Below, in pieces: positions 1 to 12,654 of a DNA stretch of 64,000 nucleotides. The DNA is taken from positions 19,333,429 through 19,397,428 of the forward strand of contig NC_051434.1 in assembly GCF_001649575.2 (NCBI RefSeq), read 5' to 3'. A model generated the notes under the pieces. That model had not been told where the DNA came from. It saw only the letters and a program-made list of their open reading frames with translations, and did not search any database. The stretch comes from Kryptolebias marmoratus. Lineage: Eukaryota > Chordata > Actinopteri > Cyprinodontiformes > Rivulidae. How positions within the stretch are numbered: the stretch's first letter is position 1; every line of letters begins with the position of its first letter. The translations under genes were made by a program, and so were the position numbers.

Positions 1-539
1 GCTTCTCCTCGAAGCGCATTGCTATTGTCGACATTCGCGTCTTCCGCCGAGGTCTGAGCGCCAAATATCTTATGTCATTCATGTCAAATAAAACCATTTA
101 ATTGCAGCTTCTCTTTGTCATGAGTCTCTCCAGGTTGAAATAGAATCCTGTACTGCAAAACATTAAACTTGTGTCTCCGGCTTTTCAGACCCCGGGTGCA
201 TTGATGTGTCTGTCTTACTTGAGTGAATGGACCACAATAATGCAGCCTGAACTCTGTGCATAATTTGAAATGTGAAAGAAAATTGTTACTTGTGTGCTTT
301 CTTATTAAGCGTGCCAATGCACCAGCATTACTATTTGCTCATTTTTTTCTAGTGTTTCAGTTCATATTGTATTTGCTTCTTCTTCTCGCAGAAAAACACA
401 TGGAAAAAATACATCAAAATGTCTGACACAAGTAGGAGCAGTGTGCTGTGACTTTTGGTAGCAGAGCATTGTACCCCATAGGTAAAATTCACATATAACG
501 GAACAATTTCCACACACTATCAGGTTTATACGGAAATAG
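1..539. other. Unassigned; CpG-rich left edge
   Basis: No gene recognised. The first 70 bases hold about eight CpG dinucleotides, unlike the CpG-poor remainder. This could be the edge of a young element or GC-rich unit continuing outside the window. Confidence 0.3.
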
Positions 540-1250
540 TCAAAGGTGAGCAACTTGGCGACAAACAGACTTGAGAGACAACAGGATAAAGTTAGTGCTT
601 TTATTTACAGTGTTAGGATAGGGACTGGGCCCGATCTGGAAAGGAAGATGGAGGGTGAGTATACGGAGGTGGCAGCAGGAAGTAAATTCTTTCAGAAGGT
701 GAATTGTTCTGTTCTTACTGGTAGAGCTCTGCACAGAGGAGGAAGGCAAAGGTAATCGGAGGTGAGTATTTACAGATGGCTGTTTCCAGCGTAGAGGATT
801 TCAGCCACTGAGGTGAGTATTTACAGGTAGGTAGGGTTCCGGATGGAGGCAGACAGGCACAGCGAGGCTTAGGGGAAAACTTCTTTGATGAAGGCAGCGA
901 GACACACAGATCAGGTAAGCTCCAGGAAGCACAGAGTTCTGAGGACACACAGAGTACGAAAACATTAGCAAGACTCGGGAAGCTGAATTAACTAGGGGCC
1001 GAGATGCTTTTATCCATGGCAAGCGATGCTTCAGCACTGGTCTGGTCTTCACTGCAGCCTTAAGTACCCAGAGCACTGATGATCCTGATCTGCCGCAGCT
1101 GAGTACGATTAGTCTGTCAACCAATCAGGAACCGGAACAGGAAACCGGGAAGCAAACATACATACAGAACAATGGGATTTTGGGGACATGAGGGAGAAAA
1201 CCCAGCCCTCCCTGGAGCTCTGCAGCTCAGGCAGACTTTTCAGTGGAAAC
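540..1250 (-). repeat. LTR-like GC-richer block, unclassified
   Basis: This block is richer in G and C than its surroundings. On the minus strand it reads like a long terminal repeat or leader, with promoter-like CAATCAG and ACTTAAGG. The motif GGTGAGTAT recurs (653, 761 and 812), the last two inside identical 16-mers 51 bases apart. No clean TG...CA ends or target duplication were found. A similar but weaker texture occurs at about 22700-23220. Open frames on both strands (546-755 plus; 801-1124 minus) have no recognisable domain. Confidence 0.35.
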
Positions 1251-1254
1251 AAAG

Positions 1255-2900
1255 TTTAAACAGGTCACAGAAAATTGGACTTTACATGACTGAACTGATA
1301 CTTTGATATGTTTTACAAATTTCAAACAAACACAATTTAGGTTTTGTGATTTTTGAAGATTTTACCACAAAATGTTCAGCTTAGAGTGATGTCAGACTAA
1401 CTTTTGAGCTAACTAAACATTCCCAAATTTTTGGAAATTATGAAATGTCTTTACTAAAAAACAAAAAAAACAAGAAAATAAAGGCCTAGTATTTCTTGAA
1501 GAAATGGAGATCGCCTGTAATTGAGTTGTAGCGGTTTTGGACAAACCTTGTTACTGACTAAGTGTGACCTTGCGTTGTGTTGTGAGATCTGTCAGCAGGG
1601 TATAAAGTTTGTACCCTTGGTGTAAAAAGTACGATCAGTTTTTCAAGAGTTAAACATTTTTAGATAACTTGTAGATTAAACATGATTCCAAAAGTTCACA
1701 ATAAAATTCTTTTCTGATAAACACAATTGGCTCTTTCATAAGTTACAGTACATACTTCACCCATTTTAGCCTCTTCCCACCATCCCCATCAAAATAAAAT
1801 AAAAAATTTTACCATTTTTTAAAGTTGCAGCATTTTTTCTGAAGCCATTTTTGGCGCAAGCCTTTTTACTGACAACTAAGAACAATTAAATTAACCATTG
1901 GTGTTTCTAGATCCTGTCCCATTCCACTGTTGATATTACAAGTTTGGCCTCCAAATCCCATTTAGCTTTTGTTTTTTTAAATACAGTTTTCTTTAAATAA
2001 AAAATGTAAAGGCACATATTTCAGATATCATTTTCCTATAAACAACATTCTTGTGTGATTTTACTTATGTCAATTTTTTTTTTCCTTTTATAACAACATA
2101 TTTGGTGAATTGTGAAATCTCTCATTTAAAATGACCTACAATCGTCCTGTTTTTTTTCAGCCGCATATTCTTTATTTTTAAAGTCCTGGAAGCTTTACAT
2201 TGTCTACTGGGTTGTTGACAAAATGCTGTAAGGCTATTCTTAGTCCAGTCTCTGAACCTAGTATCAGTTCCCAGGCTTGAAGTCTGGATCGTATGAAACC
2301 CATTTCAAGAATTCAGCCGTCCTTTATTGGTGTTTCTTAATTACTTCAGTCTATGACTTTACAGAAGCGGTCATCCAAGGGTTTCGCAGTTCAGAAAGAT
2401 GAGCTAATATTGAGGGCTTTCTGATTAAGGTGTGGATTAAAGTTTTTTTTTCCCATCTCAAACTATAATTAGGATTGCACCAACTGACTGCAGGTTCAAT
2501 TTGTGCTGCCTTGTAGTAGTTTTTCAGACAGAAATCCAAAGTCCTCTTTTTCTTTTAGGTAACTGCATGATTGTGTACCCTATCTTTGACCTTTTCCCTG
2601 CCCAAACAAATGCAGATGTAATTTTATCCCACTCTGAAATGAGGGATTTTGGTGTCTCATTCAAACTCTCATTGACTTCTGTTGTATCTGAGCCCAGAAT
2701 CTTCTCTTTTTTTTCCTAACTTATATGTCCTAGATGAAATACTGTAGACATATAAACTTTGACATGCTGACCAAATATTGCCATTTACAGTTCAGAAATG
2801 TTTTTAATCCATCTCATAGTTTTCCCACATAACTGAGGCTTACATTTTAGTCTTCATTGCTGCCGGCTGTCTTATTAAGAGTGCTTTCAGGGATTATCAT
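1255..2900. other. AT-rich non-coding, nothing recognised
   Basis: Homopolymer-rich AT sequence. Short open frames (2351-2539 minus, 2501-2719 plus) show no domain or codon signature. Confidence 0.6.
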
Positions 2901-2907
2901 TATTGTT

Positions 2908-3165
2908 ACCTCTGCCAAGGAGGTTATATTTTCTGTAGCATCTGTTTGTTTGTCTGTCTGTACACAAGAGTATGCAAAACGTTATGAATGGATTTCTATG
3001 AAATTTTTAGGAAACGTCAAACTTGGCACAAGGAACAAGTGATTAGATTTTAGTGGTGATCCAGGTCATGATCTGGATTCAGGAATCCTTTAAAAGATTC
3101 CAACCAGACAGTGATCCTTTAGCCTTGGCAGAGGTTTGCGCCCTCAGAATGCTTCTAGTTATTAA
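2908..3165 (+). mobile_element. MITE-like repeat, family A, copy 1
   Basis: About 230 bp bounded by inverted 13-mers, acctctgccaagg (2908-2920) and ccttggcagaggt (3123-3135), followed by a short tail ending in 'gcttctagtta'. The interior (GATGAAATTT-like segment, 'aagtgatta', 'gtggtgatcc') recurs at 54379-54575 and, inverted, at 31780-32500. I recognise it as a high-copy non-coding element of fish genomes but cannot name its class. No coding capacity. Confidence 0.7.
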
Positions 3166-3174
3166 TATTGTTGA

Positions 3175-6100
3175 TTATGAAGCGACCTCTAGATTCAACT
3201 GTTGTCTTGACAACTTCAAACAGTACTATGCCTTCAGGACTGATAGTGCTTTACATTTACTAGTTTCTGATTTCTCACAATAATCCAGTAATCTAAAGAG
3301 AAAACAGCTCTTTTTTTCCATATGGGTCTCAAACAAATCTGTTAACAGTTTGATTTATTATGCTGCTTTTTTAAAACTCTAAACAGCATCCTTTTAGTTT
3401 ATTTGCAAAATTGTTTGGGAACAGCATGAGCGTCATCAATCCAGTGATTATTCTGTTCTTTTTTTAATCTGTTTCTTTGCGTCCACATTGTCCTGAATTA
3501 AATTGCATTGTGGTACAAACCCTCAAAAGAATATACATGCATAAGCTTTATTTGTTCAACTGAACACAATGTTAATCCTTTGAGATTTTAGGTTTTTCAT
3601 TTCTTCTTCAAACTCTGGGTCAAGTAATTCTTTTGAATTCATTTTTTTTCTCCATAAACCCAGTTATATTTGTCATGTTTTTTCTATAACTGATCTGCAC
3701 TTTCTTTATCTAAATGACATTCAAGGGATTAAAGGCAACTATTAAATTTCAATCCGTTTATGTTTGCTAAAGGATAATATATGAAACTTCAATAGAGGCT
3801 TGAGCTTCGGTCATTTCATTTTGATTTTGATTAGATTTTCTGATCCTTCAAATAAAGTCACAAAGAACTCTCCACCTACTGCAAATGTAAATTATTATTA
3901 ATGTTATATTTCTTAAGGATTGGAAAAGTTGACTGTTTCCTAACAGGAAAGCAGACTAGGATAAAGTACGGATTACTGCTATTGTCTGCTGAAAAACAGA
4001 AACACCATGCTCAACTCCAGATGAAGTTTTAGTGTTTCCTGAAGGATTGCATATAAACCCTCACCCCTCATATCAGAGTTTCAAACAAAGAAGTTGCATG
4101 ATCTGTTAGTGCTCAGAATATTTGTATTTAAAATAATCTTTCTAAAAAAGAAATAAAAAAACTCTGAAGCAGTTGTCAAACTGAAAAAAAAGTTTAAAGG
4201 CCTTGTGTCATTAAAACAACAACTTTGCTTTTATAATTTTACATTCTTTGTTTGCTCATGTATAGATAATGTTCATATTGTGATTTTTAAAGATGAATGA
4301 TGGTGAAGGAGAGAATAAAAGCAACATTGCACATTTGTTTTAAAGCCTGTTCTGGGCTCTAAAGTGTGATTATTTTTCAACAATCTATAATCCATAAAAT
4401 AACTATTCACAAATTTAGGCAAAACAGAGAGAAAAACATACAAACATGATGGTTGATGGTGGTGATTTATCCTGATTTATCCCTGAGTCAGAACTAACTG
4501 ATTCTTGAAATAAACACAAAATTGTTTTTGAACATAGGCCATTTTTCCTCAGCATCCATGAAGGGCACAAGGAGGTGTTAGTTGGAACTTGCAACCATGA
4601 TGCCGTGCTTGTAATGCAATTACGATCCCATCTGTCTCTCACTGTTTGACAAGCGCAAAATGTCCAATTATGGTTTTGTTAAATTGTAATTAGTTCGGCC
4701 AAATTTGCTGTCCACCACTGTACTCGATCTGCCTAATGACAAAGAGATGTATGATTCTGGGGTTAAGAACTTTAGAGATTTCTGCTCACTGCACCCTGAC
4801 TCACATACTTGCCACCCATCACCTTCCCACACACAAACATGCAAACAATCTAACCCTTCAATGTTCATCAATGAGGTGTATTGTTTTACTGCACATGAAT
4901 TATTATTGTTTTAAAGAAACTGCTAAATGTGGTTTTCTCCATGATTGTTGTCCCTGATTTGTTTTGTTACAGATTATGTATTTAATTAATTAGATATGCA
5001 GAGTTAATTTAAAAGAAGCAGAAATATCAGTTGCTAAACCACCAGTTATACAATTCTCGGTCCATCTTGGGGATGGGTAATGCTTGTGTGCTTGCATTAT
5101 TTTTAGAGGAAAAAAAACAGTCTTGCAGGAGTAAGGTTTTTGGTTCAACTCCAGACTGTGTGTCAGCATGTTCAGTGTGTGCACAGAACAAGAGCAGTCA
5201 CTGACCACCCTCGGGCCTTCTTCATCCATTACCCATTTTGTCCCTGGTCCAATATTTCTTTGGATTACAAAGCAGGACTTCCTCCTTCAGATGAAAATGT
5301 TGTCATATTGACAGATTTTCTAAAGTTGTACATTATGTTTCCTCACCAAAAATGCCCTTCTGCCACTGGAGAAGCCTAGCCATAAGCCAAACTGAAGAAG
5401 TTAACTAGAAAGTTGAACGTACCTTATTTTGTCGTATGTCTGCTAACCCAAAGAGACAGCTGGTAGACCAGTGACGCTTCAAGGGGCAAGAGACCTGTGG
5501 CAGAGGAAGTGTGGCTGTTATGTGCCTATTCAGTCTACGGCAAGTGTGAACTCAGGTTTTAGGGTTAAGGTGCGAGTTAGGCGATAGAAAGAAATGGAAG
5601 TCAAAGCAATGTACTGAAAAGGGCAGAAATACGAACTTGGTGTACATGTGTGTACAAACTGCACTTTAATCACACACTGTATTGGTCTCAGACATTCAAG
5701 GAATCTTGGTAATAGATAAATGACCTTGATTTCATTTTCATCTTGCCACAGATGACACCGGACAAAGGACATTAAAACAGAAGCGTAAGAGAGGTGCCCA
5801 TATACAAGGCATGATTAGCCTGTAATCAGTAAAATACAAACTGATCATCATGTCAGGCAATGAACCATCTTCAAGCAATCCCTTCTCTTCATTTGTATAA
5901 TCCTCTCTCTCTCTCTGTTTTAGATTACAACAATCTTCTTTGATTTTACTCACAGGAGCAAGGGCACTTTTTTCTTGAAAAAGGCCACATACCTCCTCTT
6001 TCAACCTCACCTAAACCCTCAATAAAAAATGATTGCCTGTATGAATGTGACGGCCAGTCTCATCCACCTGTGGAACCGTTTAGATTTCTCCCTATTTAAC

Positions 6101-8200
6101 TTTTTTTGAATGTCATCCTGTAACTTCTTCTCTAGGACTTATGTAAATTTAATCAAGGAAAGCTTCATCCACAGATATCTGTGGGGTTTAAGAAATACGA
6201 ATGAAGAAATTGAATATGTACTGTAGTACAATCAGGAAAAGTCCTGACACTTCTGTAGGTGAATACAGTAATATAGGTTTATCCTTGTTCTTTTTTACAA
6301 AACATAGCAAGCCTGATTACATCCTAACAAAAACAAAATTGTGTAAAAACTCAGCTTTTTTTTATTTTTTTGCTATTTAATAATGAGCCGTTATTCATTT
6401 ATTTATTTTTATTGGAGTCAATACGACTAAGATTTTACAGAATAAATCATTCATATTATGTCCATAACCACACATTTCTGTCTCTTATTGTCTGACAGCG
6501 CTTCTACTAAGACAGGCAGACAGACAGACAGAGTATAAAGTAAGTCTCAAGCGTTCACTGTGCAAAAGCAATCATTTTTACTGAAGCAACTCCTGAACCA
6601 TAAGTGGCAGAAGTGATCACGTGTCCATTTTTTTGTCTACAGTTTTTATGCAGGATATATGGAATTACTCTGGTTTCTTTCTTTTTACATTTAAAACGTT
6701 TTTCTTTGTACTGCCTGTTGCCTTAGAACAGCATGATCTTACACAAAAACATAACAATAACACAACCTATTTAAAAGGGATCAGATCACATGATGAAAGT
6801 ACATTTGTCTCAGCACCAATAAAAAATAAGAGCTACATCTGTCACAAACCTTTATATCAAAGACACCAAATATAATAAAATGAGCTTTATTCTAATAAAA
6901 TAATAGGCTCCGAATATTGACTTTTTAAATTAAATAATAATATTGTAGTGGTTAATACTATACACATAATACAATGCACATGTTCAACACTGCAATGGAG
7001 GCATTAGCTAAGTCCCATTTATGACAAGGTAATTGACGGGCAAATAGGTTTAGCCACTGCTCTGAATCTTTATTTCTTGTCAAAAGCTCACATTCTACCA
7101 CCAGGAATTCATTAAATACAATAATTTGTGAATACCATGGCACACAAAATGAACCCATTATGTAATAGTGTGTAACATCCTAATTGCATGGGTTTGAAAA
7201 TACCACTTAAGTTAATTCAGAAGAATTTACTTTTAATTCTCATAATCAAGATGTAATTACAACTAAATGCTCTTTAAATAAAATGTGATTTTCTGTTGAG
7301 TTTTAATACTATTTAGGAACATCTCAACAGTTGTGAGAAGCTTGTGCTGAGAAAATGTTGCTGTTTGACCAGTGTGTTATATGTGGTGTGGTGCATTATG
7401 CAGCATTTCTATTTCCACTATCAGCTCCAGCACTTCTTCTGGAAGTGTTAGAGTTAGCCTTGTTTATCAGTTTGTTTCGTTTCTTTGAGTCACAGGGGCT
7501 GCTGCCCCAACAGATGTCTGAAAGTAACTACACTTCCCACCACCGACAGATAAAAGATAGCATCTTACTGCAAACACAGTCTGCTCTGTCCCTTCTTGTA
7601 AACAGCCATATTGTTGCATTTTCATTCAACCTGTTGTCCAGACCAACACCCATGTTATCTGTGTTCTTTACCACTTTCACCTCTTTCTCAAGATGCAAAT
7701 AATATTTATCTTATTCCTATATCATTTCTCCTCACCCCCCTCACAATCAGGATGAGCTGATTGTTCTTTTTTTTTTTTCTGGAGTCAAACCCTCGTCCAC
7801 CACTGATGCAGTCCACCACTGCAGAATAAAGATATATGACTTTATCCTGGATGCTGCAGTATCAGAGGTGAAGACAAACATACAGTAGTCCCTCGTGGTT
7901 CTCCACTGCCCTCTCAGACACCTAACATCATCTTTTACACAAATTTAACTGTCTGTCTGCCAATTAATATTCAGTAATGGGGGACTCCACCTGTAGCTTC
8001 AAGAGGCTGAACAGTGTTACAAAACTAAAGAAAAATATAAGAACCTGATCCACATGATCTGCATCAGAATGGGTTCACAGAAGAATATCTAATACATGCT
8101 CATTATTTTTCTACATATTTGAAAATAATCTAGTTCGATTGTTAGCAGTAACAGTAAGAATGTAGAAACATTGTTCCATTGAACATCACTGTAATGAAGG
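3175..8200. other. Gene-free AT-rich stretch
   Basis: No host exon recognised. Around 4078-4130 there is a short piece of repeat family B ('gatctgttagtgctcag'). A short CT run lies at about 5904-5918. The longest open frames (5738-6010 minus, 7355-7702 plus, 115 codons) are low in informative motifs and look like chance. Confidence 0.55.
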
Positions 8201-8204
8201 GGAT

Positions 8205-8365
8205 GTTTATTAGTTTGCTTTATTTCCAGCCTGTAGAGGTCAGTAGTTGTAACAACTACATAGCTTTAAAGGAGTGACTGATAAAAGAAGAAGAAGAGAA
8301 ACCCCATGATGGATGCATGTTTGGACTAAGTTTGCTGAATAAAAAAGATTTTGTCACAAAGTTAA
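8205..8365 (+). repeat. Possible LTR of degraded Gypsy element
   Basis: Follows a purine-rich 'aatgaagggga', starts TGTTTATTAG, carries an 'aagaagaagaagag' run and an AATAAA, and lies about 90 bases upstream of gag-like coding sequence. The context suggests a 5' LTR remnant, but I see no clear 3' boundary, primer-binding site or second copy. Confidence 0.3.
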
Positions 8366-8454
8366 TTTCTTTATTTTATTCTTAGTGAAGAAGTGCCAGG
8401 AGTGGTCCATCAGAAAGCATGGAAAATGATAAATCGCTTTATCATCTGAATTGG

Positions 8455-8632
8455 ACAGGAAAATGTGGACTGTGAGTGGTGTGCATTTAAACAGTGGTAC
8501 ATGCTGTACCAGCAAGCTCTCGAATTGGATCGCAAACCAGACGCACAAAAAATGACAGTGTTACATATCACCGCAGGACCTCAGGCTGAAGAGGTATTTA
8601 ACACGTTTGTATTTGCGGAGAGTGATATCCAC
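8455..8632 (+). pseudogene. Gag-like fragment of Ty3/Gypsy element
   Basis: The frame starting at 8465 gives a piece with FKQWYMLYQQAL, LDRKPDAQK and AGPQAEEVFNTFVF, the pattern of the capsid-like gag of fish Gypsy (Mag-like) retrotransposons. It is followed abruptly by a LINE 3' end, so the gag is truncated. Pol pieces of the same element type resume at about 9190. Confidence 0.65.
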
Positions 8633-8639
8633 AGCAGAG

Positions 8640-9147
8640 GTAGTGTTTGACTGTTCTCTGTCCTCTCTGGAAAAAATATCTGCTTCTCAATTCCTTAGCA
8701 GAGCAAGGAAAATCACAGACGATCCTGTCTACCCTGGACATTTTCTTTTTACTGTTCCACCCTCTGGCAGGCGCTATACAAGCCTAAAAAGTGGAACAAC
8801 ATGACTTACAAACAGCTTCTTTCCCTGGACAATCACAACTCTTAACTCCTCTGTATAATCTGTTCTTTTATAGTGCTGTTTTAGTGGGCTTTCTGGCTGT
8901 TTTAAGTATTTTATTACCATACACATAATATTTATTTTACTATTACCTGCTTTTAATTATTAGATACGTTTGTAGGTTTATACAGTTTAATATATTTCTG
9001 TGTGTGTCTTTTAACTTGTGTTTTAATATTGGGATGCACTACATTTTTTTTATATTTCAGCATTATGTACAGTAGCAGCCTAAATAATTTTGCTGTACTA
9101 GTTGCAATGACTATAAAGCTTCTTATCTTATCTCATCTCATCTTCCC
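8640..9147 (+). repeat. 5'-truncated CR1/L2-type LINE 3' end inserted in Gypsy relic
   Basis: Translation at about 8690-8800 has RARKITDDP, LFTVPPSGRRYTSLKS, the C-terminal ORF2 signature of CR1/L2-group LINEs. An AT-rich 3' UTR follows, with 'caatgactataaagcttcttatct' and a TCTTATCTCATC-type repeat tail (9120-9147). It separates the gag and RT pieces of the surrounding Gypsy relic, so it probably inserted there. Confidence 0.7.
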
Positions 9148-9189
9148 AGCACAGACAATAAGAAGAAATACAAAAAAATGTGGAAATGT

Positions 9190-9565
9190 TTGATGAACAT
9201 TGTTCACCAAAGAAGTCTTCCGTCATCAGACTGTGGAGGACATCATAGCTGGCATTGAAAGTGTACTTGTATATGTGGATGATGTAGTCCTGTAGTGAGG
9301 TACACTGGAGCAACACAATGAGAGGCTCATAAAAGTGCTTCAAAGTCCAGAAATTTGAGCTTAAGTTGAAAAACTCAAAATGTCAGTTTGTAGTGAAGGA
9401 CATCAGCTTTCATGGGGTTAAGTTGTCAGAGGCAGGCATTGAACCAGACAAAGACAAATTTTATCAAGAACTTATTTCCAAACCTTTTGCCCAAACCAGC
9501 ACATTTAGGAGAACTTCTGCGTGACAAGTGTGAAGTCAAGTGGACTTCTGACCAGAGGTGGAAAT
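9190..9565 (+). pseudogene. Gypsy reverse transcriptase / RNase H linker remnant
   Basis: Reading through frameshifts and stops: TVEDIIAGIESVLVYVDDVVL (9230-9292) holds the YVDD catalytic motif. Then come EQHNERLIKVLQ, KNSKCQFVVKDISFHGVKLS and GIEPDKDK. At about 9475-9555 FPNLLPKPAHLGELLRDK and KWTSDQ match the RT-RNase H connection of Ty3/Gypsy. Several in-frame stops make it non-functional. Confidence 0.8.
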
Positions 9566-9566
9566 T

Positions 9567-9680
9567 AAATATTTTCTCCATCAGCCACAGTGGCTAGTGG
9601 AGAAAATATTTTTACCAGCCACTCAAACATTTTACCAGCCACTATTTTCCTTTTTTCCATCTGTCAGCACATTTCTTTTT
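9567..9680. repeat. Hairpin plus 'accagccact' repeat
   Basis: 9567-9588 and 9590-9611 are inverted copies (22 bp, two mismatches) around a single A. Two further 'taccagccact' units follow at about 9613-9645. It interrupts the Gypsy pol relic. Class unknown. Confidence 0.6.
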
Positions 9681-9984
9681 TTAAAAAGGTTTTAAAAAAT
9701 AAAATACTTCTGCTCAACGCAGAGTGAAGAACAAGATGAGTCTTCCACAGAGACCAAAGAGAACCTCCATATGAACCTGAGCAGAGTCATCTGCATGAAG
9801 GGGATCTCAGTATAGATAAATGCAAGAGGAGAGACCACAAAGCTATCTACTGGTGAGGTATCAATGCTAACATAGATAGGATGGTCGCAAACTGTGATAC
9901 CCGTCTGAAACATCAAGCTAAACAACCAAAAGAGCCTAAGACAATTACTAACATCCCTGATGAACCATGGCAGGAACCTGGACT

Positions 9985-10340
9985 CTTTCCAATTGGATAG
10001 AAAGCTGGTAATTGATTAACTGTCAAACTTTCCAGTGATGCTGATGCTTCTTAACGTGTAATCAGATACTTGAAGTTTACCTTTCTGACACATCATATTT
10101 CCCAGATTTCTTGCAGAGACAATGTCTGCAGAGGTCCAGGATTTTGCAGAAGAATATGGTTTTAGACATGTGACTTCTGTCAAATGGTAAAGCAGAGAAA
10201 ACCGTGCACATATTTAGACAGCTGCTCAAGACAGAAAATGACAGTCACTCAGATCCAGATCTTGCTTTGTTAGGTTGCAGAGCATAAGCACGACATGTCT
10301 CCTGCTGAAGTCCTTATATGATGTAGGCTACACACCAATG
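9985..10340 (+). pseudogene. Gypsy integrase remnant
   Basis: Broken frames give an 'LITV..FSS' start and, at about 10120-10320, DFAEEYGFRHVTS, NGKAEKTVHIFRQLLK, DPDLALL and SPAEVL, the order of the retroviral-type integrase core (DNG...E region) and its C-terminal part in Gypsy pol. Frameshifts and stops show decay. It belongs with the RT piece at 9190-9565. Confidence 0.75.
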
Positions 10341-10435
10341 ATTTCTACACTTCAGAACAGAAGAATAACAAAGTGAAATAGAAACAAAAGCTTCTACAGA
10401 AGAGACAAAAGATGGTAAATCAACATCCAGGGGTT

Positions 10436-10535
10436 TTGTGAGAGTTTCATTAAAATCTATTTAGTGGCTTATGAGATATTGAGGAACATTCAAACATGCA
10501 CACACACACACACACACACACTTGAGCAAACGCAC
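10436..10535 (+). repeat. Family B repeat fragment with (CA)n
   Basis: 'agtttcattaaaatctattt' followed by 'ggcttatgagatattg' is the shared core of family B, here followed by a CA microsatellite (10499-10521). Confidence 0.6.
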
Positions 10536-10539
10536 AATA

Positions 10540-12230
10540 ACTTAATGGATTACTTTAAAATCTTCAAATTTTATACTTCAATAGACCAAAAACCTTGTTA
10601 GTCTGTCTGTAAATGAAGAGAAACAAATTAAACTAATATTTTGAAAGTTATATCAGAAATAGGTTGCAGTTTTAATGTTCGCATCTAGAAGGTACTCCAG
10701 ACAGCCCCCAGTGGGGATTCACATGTAGACATTAGGCAAATAAAACATTCAAACTGTGCGAAAGTGGCCAAAAATAAAGTATATTCTGTAATAAAAGGTT
10801 CCATTGTAGAAGAACAAAAATAAAGAAATCTTAGTGCAGATGCATTATTCTTTTTCTTCTCCATCTGCACACTACAGTATCTGTTGGTGTGGTTCCTTCT
10901 CATTTTAATTAGGCTTGTTTTATGCCAGTTTTGTTATTTGTTTAATATTTATGTGAACTTGCCTAGACTGGCAAAAGTTTTGTGACTTAATAAACCTCTT
11001 ATAATTGTGATTGCTATAGTAACAACAGCATAGGCATGGATAACACGCTTGTTTTGTCATTCAGCACATCAGCATAGCAGAAAAAAAGGTCTAATAATGA
11101 AGAGCCTTGGAGCTCAAATAGATTGAATCACAATGTATCATTTGCCTCTAAAAACAAAATACAAATGCCAATAAATGAAGACAAAACCGCATCACAACAA
11201 GCCTGGTATGTTCACTTTAGCTTTTCATTAGTTCTTGTTGTCTGCAGTCATTTGGCCTAATGAAATTAACAATAAGGCAAATCAGGACTTTTGATAATTT
11301 GGTTCTTAATGAAACAGGAATCACACAGCACCTAACAATTACTGAATTAAATCTGAATAGCAAACATGGGAAATGGAAAACTAATGGCCTGATTAGCCCA
11401 AAACTAAGAGAAATAATAAAAAAAAAAACCCAGAAGAGAGATTACTGTTTACTGTTTTCTTTACTGTATTGTCTTTTCCTTCAATTTTCCAGGTCCTGCC
11501 TTTTCCAAAATTTTATGCTAAAATTTTACTCACATATCACTTCTTTACCTTAGGAGTACACGTTTGGATCGCTTCTTGCAGAACAACTTCAGCTCAAGAC
11601 TGTTTTATATGAATATTTCTACCATAATAAATAGTTTAGGCACACTTGTTCTACATGTTAAAGTTTACTGAATAGTCCAACTCAGATTGATCAATGAATT
11701 GTGGGTCTTTTGCAGGAACAAATAAGAAATTAACACATCCTTTTAATTCACCAACCTCTCGCAAAGTGAGATATGAGCTTTAAACATGTGCTGCCAACTA
11801 AACAACTATCTATCCCCTGGCACACAGTGCTGTTTGCAACATGCAGTTAGTGAAATACTCACTGTCTCCTGAGAGCTGGTAGTAATTGTGTTGCAAGATA
11901 AGAAACAGAGAAAGTTTTGATATCTGCTGCACGATTGCCTTCACAGAAACCTTTGGAGTATACCAGAAAGGGTGTAGGTTTTTTCCTCTAATTTTGGAAA
12001 AACAGAGATTGTCCCCACCAATAAATCATTTGGAGGAAAATATACTTTTAAACAATATAACAAACATAAAGCAAATCCATCATTTATTCAGGCAAAGCAA
12101 TACATATATGCTTTTCAAAAATTATGTCCCCCTCCCCTTATCACTCTTACAGTGGTACAGTCCACACTATAAGCACACGGGAGTGGTGGAGGTAGCATGG
12201 ATAAATACCTTTCATTATGCTCACCTTCCA
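10540..12230. other. Gene-free; possible regulatory block at 11200-11420
   Basis: No exon recognised. At 11200-11420 the sequence is non-repetitive and dense in homeodomain-type TAAT/ATTA cores, so it could be a conserved enhancer. I cannot test conservation. Confidence 0.3.
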
Positions 12231-12235
12231 AGACA

Positions 12236-12405
12236 GCTGCATTAGTATAATAGTTAGCACTCCTGCCTTTAATGTTATAGACCAGAGTTCAATTCCATGT
12301 ACTTTTTCTTTGACCGTTTAATGTTTTATTTTTCTGCTGCTAGCGTGAATGATTTGCTTCCAGTGAGTAGTTATTTTGCAAAAGTTCACCTTCAACAAAG
12401 GACAT
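12236..12405 (+). repeat. tRNA-like SINE-type repeat, copy 1
   Basis: 'tagtataatagttag' (12243-12257) resembles a Pol III A box and 'gagttcaattc' (12285-12295) a B box; spacing is tRNA-like but stems do not pair well. The following 100 bases ('ctgctgctagc', 'tgcttccagtgagtag') recur in copy 2. I read it as a tRNA-derived element or tRNA pseudogene, not a working tRNA. Confidence 0.5.
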
Positions 12406-12654
12406 GTCACACATTTTATATATTTCCACTTCTCCATAAAAATTTAACATTTGGAACAAGACTGTATTTTCATCACCTCCCATTTAAATCTTGCGTTCAC
12501 ACAAGATTTAAACAATAGGTAACCACACAAACTGCGTTACATTTTCTGTGAAAAAAGATAGGATCTGTGTTTCTTTCATAACTCGAAATAAACTGAATGT
12601 CTGCCTGAGGACTGTGAGGTGGATATAGCATGACCTCAGTGAGTTCATTAAGAC

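Noticed and set aside
12240..12300. Functional tRNA gene
   Set aside because: A/B box-like words are present but the acceptor and anticodon stems do not pair; more likely a tRNA-derived repeat.
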